Assembly (NCBI GenBank): GCA_936450465.1
Contig: OW388297.1
Coordinates: 54,986,989 to 55,050,988, forward strand
Reading direction: 5' to 3'
Length of the DNA: 64,000 bases
DNA from: Gibbula magus
Lineage: Eukaryota > Mollusca > Gastropoda > Trochida > Trochidae
Under the pieces are notes generated by a model. It had not been told where the DNA came from, made no database searches, and was given only the letters and a program-made list of their open reading frames with translations. This document shows, piece after piece, positions 12,701-20,770 of this stretch (position 1 is the first letter of the stretch; the number at the start of each line of letters is the position of its first letter). A program made the position numbers and the translations under genes.

Positions 12701-13381
12701 CGCAAACGTTAATTGAATTTATTTCAGTGACTTGCTTTACTTGGGAGGGGATAGGCTATAGGGGAAAAAAAATTTAATTGTCTATTGTCTAATAATTTGT
12801 TTTCGTTTTAGGTCCTGGATCTGAAGGAAAATCAGCTAAACTGGGTTCTGAATCATATGGGCCACACTCTTGATGTCCACAAGATCCACTATAGGGCAAC
12901 AAGTGACGTAATAGAAAGGACACAGATTGCAAAGATTCTCCTCATCCAGGATCATTCAAGAATGAAGGAATTTGCCAACAGGAAACTGGAGGACATACAA
13001 ATGGATGAACTTTTGTTAGAAGCGAAGGAAAGGTCTGAACAGGACATCACAGGGGGTGAACTTGAGGAACTCTTGGACAAAGCAGAGAAGTTCTTTGACG
13101 AAGAAGTTGTTGAAGAAGATGAAGCGAAGAAAGCAAGATCTCATTTGACGAGAAAAACCTGGTCAAAGGAAGAAGAAGAAGAAATTAAGGCAGAATTCCG
13201 AGAAAACTTCGACAGATTATGCCGTCCGAAGGTGAAGGCAGTCGAGAGATGTTTGCGGAAGAGCAAGAAAAGAGGTGGTACTCTTCATTTGCGCACAAAA
13301 GAAACCCTGAAGAAAAAGATATTCAGAATGATTGATGCAGAATTAAGAAAGACAGCAGACTGTAATGATCAGCATAAGTGA
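548..13381 (+). CDS. multi-exon tyrosine-recombinase-like protein with repeat-exon N terminus (5' incomplete)
   Basis: Exons visible here are the 12 array exons followed by 6875-8234, 8713-8824, 9248-9368, 12117-12235 and 12812-13381. Phases agree at every junction: 1, 2, 0, 1, 0. The last five exons give about 760 residues, and each array exon adds 50-53. Domains in order are a Pro/Thr/Glu-rich repeat region, an acidic Ser/Asp-rich segment, a C2H2-like and a C2HC-like finger, an alpha-helical linker, a tyrosine-recombinase-like core with Arg (NRRRTGE), Lys (VRGKTGRG), Arg (TQLRK), His (MGH) and Tyr (HYR), then an acidic coiled stretch and a Myb/SANT-like end. I recognise the C-terminal part as a recurrent uncharacterised metazoan family, abundant in fish and marine invertebrates. 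The usual His of HxxR is Thr here. DNA binding is likely; recombinase activity is uncertain. It may be a domesticated or still mobile Crypton/DIRS-like YR gene. Confidence 0.75.
1044..1196 (+). CDS. array exon 2 (class B)
   Basis: The 153-nt exon is phase 1 at both ends and encodes a 51-residue unit with ELPDASPMEEEPTQPSVKVP and ending in KEQ-Gly. Splice signals are intact. Confidence 0.8.
1534..1686 (+). CDS. array exon 3 (class B variant)
   Basis: The 153-nt exon is phase 1 at both ends and reads DASTVEEEPT in its variable segment. Acceptor and donor are intact and the frame is open. Confidence 0.8.
2021..2173 (+). CDS. array exon 4 (class C)
   Basis: The 153-nt phase 1-1 exon has DTSPFEEEPT and the class-C ending PKDL-Gly. 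It is identical in sequence to array exon 6. Confidence 0.8.
2509..2658 (+). CDS. array exon 5 (class D)
   Basis: The 150-nt phase 1-1 exon has PVALVEEEPT and is one codon shorter than classes B and C. It is the twin of array exon 7, 973 bp downstream. Confidence 0.8.
2994..3146 (+). CDS. array exon 6 (class C)
   Basis: The 153-nt phase 1-1 exon is identical to array exon 4 and lies 973 bp downstream of it, part of a duplicated C-D dimer. Confidence 0.8.
3482..3631 (+). CDS. array exon 7 (class D)
   Basis: The 150-nt phase 1-1 exon is the twin of array exon 5. Acceptor, donor and frame are intact. Confidence 0.8.
3969..4127 (+). CDS. array exon 8 (class A)
   Basis: The 159-nt phase 1-1 exon carries the MEDSEEPT variant otherwise seen only in array exon 1, and its upstream intron also resembles that of unit 1. 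Confidence 0.8.
4462..4614 (+). CDS. array exon 9 (class C)
   Basis: The 153-nt phase 1-1 exon encodes Ile where most copies have Met, has the SPFEEEPT segment and the PKDL-Gly ending, and keeps its frame and splice sites. Confidence 0.78.
4946..5095 (+). CDS. array exon 10 (class D)
   Basis: The 150-nt phase 1-1 exon has PVALVEEEPT and a Pro-to-Thr change in KVTTSS. The intron stops soon after the donor, so no long ORF spans it, but the exon itself is open. Confidence 0.78.
5430..5582 (+). CDS. array exon 11 (class C variant, weaker donor)
   Basis: The 153-nt phase 1-1 exon has DTSPMEEEPT and the ending PKDP-Gly. Its donor is GTAATT rather than GTAAGT, so it may be used less efficiently. 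Confidence 0.72.
5921..6073 (+). CDS. array exon 12 (class C/B hybrid)
   Basis: The 153-nt phase 1-1 exon has SPFEKEPT but the KEQ-Gly ending. The acceptor is CAATTAG instead of CATTTAG. It is the last copy with both splice sites and is the nearest to the main coding exon. Confidence 0.75.
6378..6484 (+). pseudogene. decayed thirteenth array exon
   Basis: It starts after CATTTAG with the recognisable MELPDTSP sequence but loses the conserved middle. It fuses through a deletion to what is intron in other units and reaches a stop without a GTAAGT donor. It is probably skipped. Confidence 0.7.
6485..6874 (+). other. intron between array and main exon
   Basis: The sequence is AT-rich with no homology to the array beyond about 6500. 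It ends in a good pyrimidine tract and TTTTAG acceptor at 6874. Nothing else is recognised. Confidence 0.6.
6875..8234 (+). CDS. main exon: acidic region, two zinc fingers, start of recombinase core
   Basis: The 1360-nt exon enters in phase 1: the G of an array exon plus AT gives Asp. It leaves in phase 2 at GTGAGT. The open frame begins slightly upstream, but that is intron, and the GTG there is not a start. Residues about 5-60 are Ser/Asp/Glu-rich. C97, C100, H110 and H115 form a C2H2-like finger (CX2C, X9, HX4H). C178, C181, H193 and C197 form a C2HC finger. A helical region follows. NRRRTGE near residue 445 matches the first catalytic Arg box of tyrosine recombinases (known for the fold; function inferred). 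Confidence 0.88.
8235..8712 (+). other. intron
   Basis: The intron runs GTGAGT to GTAG. Near its start it has three copies of a 10-11 bp GATACACCTT motif and around 8450 a short TA run. No gene is seen. Confidence 0.7.
8713..8824 (+). CDS. recombinase-core exon B
   Basis: The 112-nt exon's first A completes a Lys codon. It then encodes 37 residues from VRDYCKRSRG to MEVRGK and ends in phase 0 at GTAAAT. The final Lys fits the beta-hairpin Lys of tyrosine recombinases, completed by TGRG in the next exon. Confidence 0.85.
8825..9247 (+). other. intron
   Basis: The intron runs GTAAAT to TTTTAG. AT-rich; nothing else recognised. Confidence 0.65.
9248..9368 (+). CDS. recombinase-core exon C
   Basis: The 121-nt exon encodes 40 residues (TGRGVPIILPPEIQKTM ... 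SPYLFARK) plus one base, leaving in phase 1 at GTACCA. The GxxVPIILP stretch is the strand after the catalytic Lys in this family. Confidence 0.85.
9369..12116 (+). other. 2.75-kb intron with dispersed-repeat fragments
   Basis: The intron has fragments resembling other repeats of the window. 10250-10330 has the 'tgtgtacagactccttagcc' theme of the 19-kb satellite; 11130-11220 looks like the end of a molluscan interspersed repeat. Short ORFs here have no codon or splice support. It ends with TATTGTAG. Confidence 0.6.
12117..12235 (+). CDS. recombinase-core exon D
   Basis: The 119-nt exon enters in phase 1 (G plus GA) and leaves in phase 0 at GTATTT. It encodes DGTVRAYDALHK ... TSTQLRKYMATITQ. 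TQLRK aligns with the HxxR box of tyrosine recombinases; the first position is Thr instead of His while the Arg is kept. Confidence 0.85.
12236..12811 (+). other. intron
   Basis: The intron runs GTATTT to TTTTAG. AT-rich, no gene or clear repeat recognised. Confidence 0.65.
12812..13381 (+). CDS. terminal exon: catalytic Tyr, acidic coil, Myb/SANT-like end
   Basis: The 570-nt phase-0 exon encodes 189 residues then TGA. It begins VLDLKENQLNWVLNHMGH, where G17-H18 is the conserved Gly-His, and Y27 in HKIHYR is the candidate nucleophile. Residues about 60-110 are acidic and coiled. KTWSKEEEEEIKAEF (W near 117) starts a Myb/SANT-like helix set seen at the C terminus of relatives in other animals. 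No AATAAA lies close behind the stop. Confidence 0.87.
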   Translation, partial: VLDLKENQLNWVLNHMGHTLDVHKIHYRATSDVIERTQIAKILLIQDHSRMKEFANRKLEDIQMDELLLEAKERSEQDITGGELEELLDKAEKFFDEEVVEEDEAKKARSHLTRKTWSKEEEEEIKAEFRENFDRLCRPKVKAVERCLRKSKKRGGTLHLRTKETLKKKIFRMIDAELRKTADCNDQHK

Positions 13382-13439
13382 TCGACATTTCACATTTTCG
13401 GAGTTTCGGATTTGTCTATATGGCCGAGTTTTACGTTAT

Positions 13440-13850
13440 CTTCCGAGTTTTTTTTAGTTTATTATTTTGAGATGGTATCTAGGAATTACTTTATTTTGTT
13501 ATTTGATAAAGTAACAAAGACTCCAATGTTGATGTTGTAGGAGTATCTCAGAGTTAAAGAGTTAATTATACGAGTCGGAGTTTAAGCTGTTACAAGTGAC
13601 AATATCATTTTTAAATCAATGTCTGAGTATGACCTCATGTTATTTAGGGGTGTCTAAGTTTGTTAGTTTGAGACAGTTTCTAGATATGACTTAAATTTGT
13701 TATTTGGTACAGTAACAAAGACAATGTTGATGATGTTGAATGACTATCTCAGAGAGTTGGTTACATTCAAAGGAAGGCAAGCTCTTACCAGTGACCATTT
13801 TTATGCTTCAAACAATAATGTCTGAGTATGACCACGTTTTGTGATGTACG
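13440..13850. repeat. tandem duplication of about 200 bp behind the recombinase stop codon
   Basis: Two diverged copies, about 13450-13645 and 13655-13845, share segments such as 'agtaacaaagac...caatgttgatg' and 'aatgtctgagtatgacc'. They probably lie in the 3' UTR. Confidence 0.7.
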
Positions 13851-14034
13851 GTTATGCAACAATGTTCTGCCCTTAAATTTAATTAACAACTAAGGCCTTT
13901 GGTTGACATTATTGATACACATTTTTTTTTAAAAGAAAATGTTTTTATATTTTTATCTGCATGGTCATGTCTGGTAATATGTCCATGAACATGCGTATCA
14001 TTTATAGTCCAATCCTGTCATATCAGCAAATTTT

Positions 14035-14460
14035 TATCATGTCCCCCGAAAAAATTTCTGGTTTCCATGTGAACAATTTGAAGTGAGTGCAAATTGGGGC
14101 TAGGGACCTTTTCCGACCTCTATTTCAAAATCTATCCAGTATTTCTGAACCAAAATTGGTATGTAGTTAGACCTAGTGGTGGAGTGGTGCCTTTTGCCAT
14201 TTTTTGGTTATTCTGATATTTTTTTTCTTCTGGTTTCCATGGAAACAATTTGAACTTGGTGCGTATTGGGGGTAGGGCCCTTTTCCGGCCTCTATCTCCA
14301 AAACCGTTAAATATTTTTTTCACCAAACTTTGTATTTGCTTAGACCTAGTGATAGAGTGGTGCCTATTGCTACTTTGGCTATTCTGTTGTTTTTTTTTAT
14401 TACTCGTTATTAATGCAGTATTGAACTTAGTGCTTAGCATAAGTGAAAAATAAGGGTAAT
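14035..14460 (+). repeat. dispersed element, two internal direct copies
   Basis: A unit reading 'tctggtttccatgnnaacaat...' to '...tagacctagtg...' occurs twice, at about 14055-14215 and 14228-14385. The same family appears in reverse orientation at 37070-37640, including the shared flank near 'gggacatcacagtgcat'. Type unknown. Confidence 0.75.
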
Positions 14461-16307
14461 ATGACTAGGTTGGATTGAAAGTTGGAGTGAGGGACATCAC
14501 AGTGCATTACATGCACATATTTCTATTTGATAATAATTTCATACATCATTAATAAAGGGTAACATCACTGACATAATTGGTTACAGTGAACACTGATAAG
14601 AATTCTGTGAAAGATAAGGCAGTTTCATAAAAAAGGTTTGTAGTCAGGTTCTCAAAGATGGATTTACGTTGGTATTTTACAAGAAATTATAACTTCACCA
14701 CAAAGATATCATCACAGATTTGAAAGGTAACATCACTGACATTAAATGATAATAAATAATAGAACTCACCATCGTAGCACAGATAATGTGTTTGTTTACT
14801 TTCTATTCATTAGTATAAAGGAAATATTTTCTGATGTTTAAAGATACACACTTCATGTCTTGAATAAATCAAGTATGCCGTACCAACAGGAATTACCTGC
14901 TAAGTATGGTAGAGCATAAAAACGGAAATGTTTTAATCAGCAACAGGACAGACAGTTAATGACCATTGCAACTTGTTGACTAAAAATACAAGTTCTCATA
15001 ATGACATTGATGTGTCACAAAAGAAATTTATATTAATAACAACTGATGTACAGTACATTGTGGAGTTGCATCTCGCAATGACAGAATATTGGCAAAGTAC
15101 TTACTAATAGTCGTTATGACTGAATTAATAGGTAACTTTAATTGGAAAACAACTTTCAATAAAGAATGAACTATGCATTTCAGTGAAGCTAATCTGAAAT
15201 ACTTTCCCAGCTTTCCACACAACTCACTGATCCACTAGTGATGAAGTATCATTGCTCTTACATAATGGCTCCTGTGTTTTATTTCGGTGTTCATATTTCA
15301 TACTAACTTAAGTTGTCCATCGAAATGCAAGCACAGAGGTGTCCATCGCGTAAAGCGGGTGTTCATGAACACCTGGTATAGCTGTGAACACCTGATATGA
15401 GTAAACTTCTTATTTGTATATCCACTTTTGTTTCTTTCAAATCCATGTGATGATAAATAGTAGAATAGCATTTCTCAACATAAGCAAATCGCAAATACTT
15501 TTAACGGAATGTGGGATCGAACCTGCAACCAAATGGTTTCTGGTCAAGTGATCTAATCATTACACCACGGAAACAGGATGAGTTAAGAAAGGCTTTTTCA
15601 TAATCAAATTAATAGTGTTCTTTGATTTGTTTGGATGCAAACTGTCATCAGTTCTTGTACAAGTTATTGATTTTTAAACTTCACTGAAAGTTCAAAATGT
15701 TTAAACTAAAATGAAAGTGTGTAAACCGGACATACTAACAATGACTATTTCGACCTTTCGTGTTTTTTTTCCATGCTTAAGTTTTCACAACATCCCAGTA
15801 ACAGTCCAGACGTTTGGGTAGGGGCTGTAGAAATCGACCCATGTATATTAAAGAGGGCATATTACAACATTTTACCATTGAATATTGCTGTAGTTTGGCA
15901 AATGACTTTAAATCAAGTTCATATTTTATTGTCCTGAACAACGTTATTTTCCTACAAAAAATAATCAGAAGCATAATCATGCTACACAAGTGTAGGTTTT
16001 CTAAATTTGATCTTGGATATCTCGAGATTTACCTTCATCTTCTCTAGCCAATCTCAGATTTTATTACCTTACTGGTACACTGCATATTCATCCAGTGTTC
16101 CATATCTCTTTAGCAGAGTTTAATTTTGGAGATTTTATTAATACTAATCAATTAATGAATACTATCAATCAGACTAAAACAAAGTAAAACTTGTTCAAAA
16201 CAATTTAAGCATACCATTTATAAGTAATATTTGTTCTTTTTCAACAATTAATACAATTGATTTGTCAGTGATGTTACTTTTTATGTCAGTGATGTTACCA
16301 TAATTGA
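14461..16307. repeat. possible 1.8-kb inverted-end element
   Basis: The motif GTAACATCACTGACAT occurs in direct orientation at about 14561 and 14727 and inverted at about 16265-16300 (twice). This gives matching inverted sub-terminal repeats around a gene-less interior. The interior holds tRNA-like boxes near 15515 but no long ORF. No target-site duplication was identified. Confidence 0.4.
15511..15583 (-). repeat. tRNA-like pol III promoter remnant
   Basis: On the minus strand TGGTGTAATGATTAG resembles an A box and GGTTCGATCCC a B box about 40 nt later. The acceptor and T stems do not pair cleanly, so a degenerate tRNA-derived SINE head is more likely than a working tRNA gene. Confidence 0.45.
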
Positions 16308-16607
16308 TATATCGCTTTGAACCTTATAGTTAAAGTGACATTTCTTTGTTGTGATATTTTTTTACTAACTGTAAAACACAATGTATGACACAACTGGAGA
16401 AATTCAAATTGGGATTAAAATGTGTAACATGAAAATAATTCCTTGTTACCAGTTTTGCTCCTTTTTTGGAAAATGACCCGTAAACTTCTTGACTAGAAAA
16501 GGGGTTAACTTTATCATGTTTATTTTATTCTGAGTTGCAACCCAGATGTTTTTATCTCTGCAAAATTCTACATTTGTGGGTTTTGCATGGGATTATGGGT
16601 AATTTAA

Positions 16608-16985
16608 ATGGCGACCAGTGTTAGACTCAGCATGGGGCAGTGTTGTGGTAAGAAGTTAAAGGTACGGTTAAACACCTGTGAAGAGCAACTTGATAGCATG
16701 GACTGTAGGATGCAGATGATGATTAGGGACATTGATAAACTTTATATATATGCAGAGTGTCCTAAACATTGCTCCTATATGGACAGATTGTCAATTGTTG
16801 AAAGTGAACTGAAGTGTTTGAAGTCACGTCCTCCACGTCTACCACCACGATCATTTGAACGACCATCACCGAGGGTACTGTTTGCCCCACATCCAACTCC
16901 AAATACTTCGGAGTCCATGGGAAATTGTTCAAGTGAATCCTACATTGATATGCACTCTCCGGGAACTTCCACTGCACAATCCTAA
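16608..16985 (+). CDS. short single-exon protein with predicted N-terminal acylation
   Basis: The open frame has 125 codons before TAA. The second ATG at 16632 has the better context (AGCATGG) and gives MGQCCGKK: Gly2 for N-myristoylation, adjacent cysteines for palmitoylation and a basic patch, giving 117 residues. The middle is helical and Cys-rich (CEEQLDSMDCRMQMMIRDID), possibly a coiled coil. Residues about 74-90 are Pro/Arg-rich (RPPRLPPRSFERPSP), a candidate SH3-binding segment; the tail is Ser-rich. AATAAA follows at about 17009. The protein is not recognised. It could be a small membrane-tethered adaptor, or a retrocopy or chance ORF. Confidence 0.5.
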   Translation: MATSVRLSMGQCCGKKLKVRLNTCEEQLDSMDCRMQMMIRDIDKLYIYAECPKHCSYMDRLSIVESELKCLKSRPPRLPPRSFERPSPRVLFAPHPTPNTSESMGNCSSESYIDMHSPGTSTAQS

Positions 16986-17005
16986 AGATCTATGTTGCCT
17001 TCAAA

Positions 17006-17020
17006 CAAATAAAGTTATTG
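17006..17020 (+). terminator. poly(A) signal of the short acylated-protein gene
   Basis: CAAATAAAG lies about 20 nt after the stop of the 16.6-kb ORF on the same strand, which supports a real transcript end. Confidence 0.45.
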
Positions 17021-17089
17021 GAATGAATGTTTCAGGGTTTTTTGTGATATATTTCCATAGTCTGTAGCTCTCAAGTCTTCAGCCTTTAA

Positions 17090-17383
17090 AGGCGCTGTAG
17101 CATGTTTTTTGCAAATTTTATTTTTGCAAATTTCTCATTTATAATCCGTAGTTGTAATAAAGGTGTTGTGTACAAAGCCAAAATTGCATGGCAGCCATTT
17201 TATTGTGAACACATTTTATTATTTTGAATGACAAAAACTATTCCCAGGGCTTTACGAAACTATGTACACTCTTTTGTAACTTGATTTTCTGAAGAGAGAA
17301 GGGTGTTTTACTATTGTTGACATTATTTTTCAAATACATTTCATCGACTTATTTGAGCGGGAAAAAAACATGCTACAGCGCCT
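17090..17383. mobile_element. TTAA-flanked MITE, copy 1
   Basis: The TIRs are AGGCGCTGTAGCATGTTTTT and its complement. TTAA lies directly on each side (17086-17089 and 17384-17387), the piggyBac-type target duplication. At 294 bp it has no coding capacity. Other copies lie near 26.3, 34.2, 39.3, 40.1 and 44.4 kb. Confidence 0.85.
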
Positions 17384-17387
17384 TTAA

Positions 17388-17672
17388 TGCCTCTCCAAAG
17401 TATTTCTCTTATATCACAGCTACTAGTATTATTGCAGGGAGAAAGCCTGCAGCGCCAAGTGACCATGCATGCGGTGAAACCTGCGATCATCGGCTGGAAC
17501 TAGTGAACGATGTGTGGTACCTCGCTGAAATTCAGTGTAGCATTGGGCCCAAACCTTACTGCATGTAGAACAGTTCTCTACTGCAGACAAAGTTGCTGTG
17601 CCCCTGGCGGGATTCGAACCCGGGACCTCTTTGATCTGAAGCTGAACGCCCTAACCACTGCGCTATCCCCCC
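17388..17672 (-). mobile_element. tRNA-headed SINE, family S1
   Basis: On the minus strand it starts with a tRNA-like head: GGATAGCGCAGTGGTTAGGG as A box and GGGTTCGAATCCCG as B box. The body is shared with the copies at 51.9 and 56.5 kb. The 3' side is truncated next to MITE copy 1. Confidence 0.85.
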
Positions 17673-19040
17673 TCTTGTAAATGGAAACTTGCAAAACACA
17701 TATATTTTTTTTTAAAGTCACATTTAAAGAAATTACTTTTGAAATATGTCCCATTATGAATAGCGATTCCGTTAACCATGTAATGAATTTTGTTCCTCAT
17801 TACTTGTATGCAAAAACGTATGCAATTTTGCATTGTCTGATTGAAACTTTTAAGGAGAACATAGTAAAATGTGATCATAATGAATGCAGAGTACTTTATC
17901 AATGCACAGGCATAGGTACGTGGTTGTTGGCAGTATAATTAGAAGGCAGAAATGTGATTTCAACCTTGAATAATGCTCGAATTTAAGAGAAAAAACTGGG
18001 ATGAGAATATTAAGCTTATCAGCTGTTTTGGGATTGGTCTATATTGTAGTTTTTTCCATAGATTTCTATTCTGGAACCTTCATGTCATGCATTTCAACTG
18101 AAATCAAACAACCCATTGCCATCCCTGAAAACCAAGTAATAGTTATATTTAATTGGCATTAGAGGAAGAATGTGCAAGTCGTACGAGATAATTAGATGAG
18201 CAACAAATTGAAAACATACCTATAACTGATGAAGCACAACTAAATGATACACTTTTATTAATGATGTATCTACAATCACACATCTCTGGAAACAATGGAG
18301 TATTAATGAAACAATATCAATATGCTAATCAATACCTTTGGGAATGCTGTTGGTAGTGTAACTCAAACTAGTATCGTCAAAGGGGAGACAATTCTAAAGT
18401 GTTGTGAAAAACGCCAGTGAGAAATTGCAAAAGGGGGTTGAAACATTTGCTCTCATATGATTTGTGGTCAAGGGGGAGACAATTTCAAACGCAAAGAAAC
18501 AGAAGTGGATTGCAATAGCTGATTAGCTCGCATGTCATTGATGTACTATTAAGATGATACCAGATATTTACTAAAACTTTTGATTTGAAAGTCTATCATC
18601 AAAAGGTGTTCCAATGATGCTGCATACACTGATGACAGCAAAAGTTTTTAAAATATGGTATTTTTAGACAAACGGCACTGTGGATACTCAAGAAAGCTTT
18701 CCCTTGTGAAACCCCATAACATTAGGCGCATAATTTGCATAAGTACGGACTTGGTCTTATCACAAGTTACGGACACTGTGCTAAGTATAGTAACTCCTCT
18801 AGGAACTTCCGAATGTTGCACCCCATACAGTTCAGTAGATAATTAACCCATAACTGACGGATGTACATGATATTTGAAACTCGGAAGTATACGGACAGCT
18901 CAAATGCACAATTCACGGACGCTAAGGTGCTGCTCTTAAGTGCTAGATGTACTATCAAGCACCCCACAAATGAAATTACCCCACAACTACTCTCTCGTGG
19001 GTACGTCCGTCCGTCCGTCCATCCGTCCGTAAACTTTTCG
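17673..19040. other. gene-less region with repeat fragments
   Basis: No convincing exon is seen. 18380-18490 has two GGGGAGACAATT-type motifs and 19005-19030 has a GTCC microsatellite at the edge of the satellite. The short ORFs overlap on both strands and look random. Confidence 0.5.
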
Positions 19041-20770
19041 CTTTTTCGGCTTCTTCTCCAGAGCCAATAACTCCACAGAGCTGAAATTTTATGTGCAGAC
19101 TCCTTGGCTAATGGGGATTCTAAATTGTAGATTTCGTGACCCCATGAGCTCAAATGGGGTCACAGGGGTCACAACCTTAAAAACCTATTTTCATCTTCTT
19201 CTCAAGTTCCAAAAGGTCTAGAGAGCTGAAAAGTTGTGTGCAGACTTCTTGGCTAATGGGGATTCTAAATTGTAGATTTCGTGACCCCGTGACCCCAAAT
19301 GGGGTCACAGGGGTCACATCCTTAAAAACCTATTTTCATCTTCTTCTCCAGTTCAAAAAGGTCTAGAGAGCTGAAAAGTTGTGTGCAGACTCCTTGTCTA
19401 ATGGGGATTCTAAATTGTAGATTTCGTGACCCCGTGACCCCAAATGGGGTCACAGGGGTCACATCCTTAAAAACCTATTTTCATCTTCTTCTCAAGTCCC
19501 AAAAGGTCTAGAGAGCTGAAAAGTTGTGTGCAGACTTCTTGGCTAATGGGGATTCTAAATTGTAGATTTCGTGACCCCGTGACCCCAAATGGGGTCACAG
19601 GGGTCACATCCTTAAAAACCTATTTTCATCTTCTTCTCCAGTTCAAAAAGGTCTAGAGAGCTGAAAAGTTGTGTGCAGACTCCTTGGCTAATGGGGATTC
19701 TAAATTGAAGATTTTGTGACCCCATGACCCCAAATGGGGTCACAGGGGTCACATCCTTAAAAACCTATTTTCATCTTCTTCTCCAGTTCCAAAAGGTCTA
19801 GAGAGCTGAAAAGTGGTGTGCAGACTCCTTGGCTAATGGGGATTCTAAATTGTAGATTTCGTGACCCCATGACCCCAAATGGAGTCATAGGGGTCACATC
19901 CTTAAAAACCTATTTTCGTCTTCTTCTCCAGTTCCAAAAGGTCTAGAGAGCTGAAAAGTTGTGTGCAGACTCCTTGGCTAATGGGGATTCTAAATTGTAG
20001 ATTTCGTGACCCCGTGACCCCAAATAGGGTCACAGGGGTCACATCCTCAAAAACCTATTTTCATCTTCTTCTCCAGTTCCAAAAGGTCTAGAGAGCTGAA
20101 AAGTTGTGTGCAGACTCCTTGGCTAATGGGGATTCTAAATTGTAGATTTCATGACCCCATGACCCCAAATGGGATCACAGGGGTCACATCCTTAAAAACC
20201 TATTTTCATCTTCTTCTCCAGTTCCAAAAGGTCTAGAGAGCTGAAATGTTGTGTGTAGACTCCTTGGTCAATGGGGATTCTAAATTGTAGATTTCGTGAC
20301 CCCATGACCCCAAATGGGGTCACAGGGGTCACATCCTTAAAAACCTATTTTCATCTTCTTCTCAAGTTCCAAAAGGTCTAGAGAGCTGAAATGTTGTGTG
20401 CAGACTCATTGGCCAATGTGGATTCTAAATTGTAGATTTCTTGACCCCATGACCCCAAATGGGATCACAGGGGTCACATCCTTAAAAACCTATTTTCATC
20501 TTCTTCTCCAGTTGCAAAAGGTCTAGAGAGCTGAAAAGTTTGGCCAATGGGGATTCTAAATTGTAGATTTTGTGACCCTGTGACCCCAATCTAGGTCACG
20601 GGTCATGACCCAAAAACCTATTTTCATCTTCTTCTCCAGTTTATATGTAAAGCTCTAGAAAGGTGAAATGTTGTGTAGCGATTCTTTGGTCAAAGGTGAT
20701 TCTTAATTGTTGGATTAGTGACCGTGTGACTCCAAATGTGGGTCACAGGGGTCATGATCTAAAACCAATA
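19041..20770. repeat. 145-bp satellite, about 12 units, each with a hairpin
   Basis: Units such as 'ccaaaaggtctagagagctg' ... 'tggggattctaaattgtag' ... repeat every 144-146 bp. Outer units are more diverged, the usual sign of unequal exchange in the middle. Every unit contains GTGACCCC ... GTGACCCCAAATGGGGTCAC ... GGGGTCAC, which can fold into a nested hairpin. No ORF. Confidence 0.95.

Noticed and set aside
17314..17568. 84-codon ORF at 17314
   Set aside because: It runs across the end of a MITE into a SINE body.
15511..17672. Functional tRNA genes (15.5 and 17.6 kb; likewise 31.1, 30.5 and 56.7 kb)
   Set aside because: A and B boxes are present, but arms do not pair properly or the head is joined to a SINE body.
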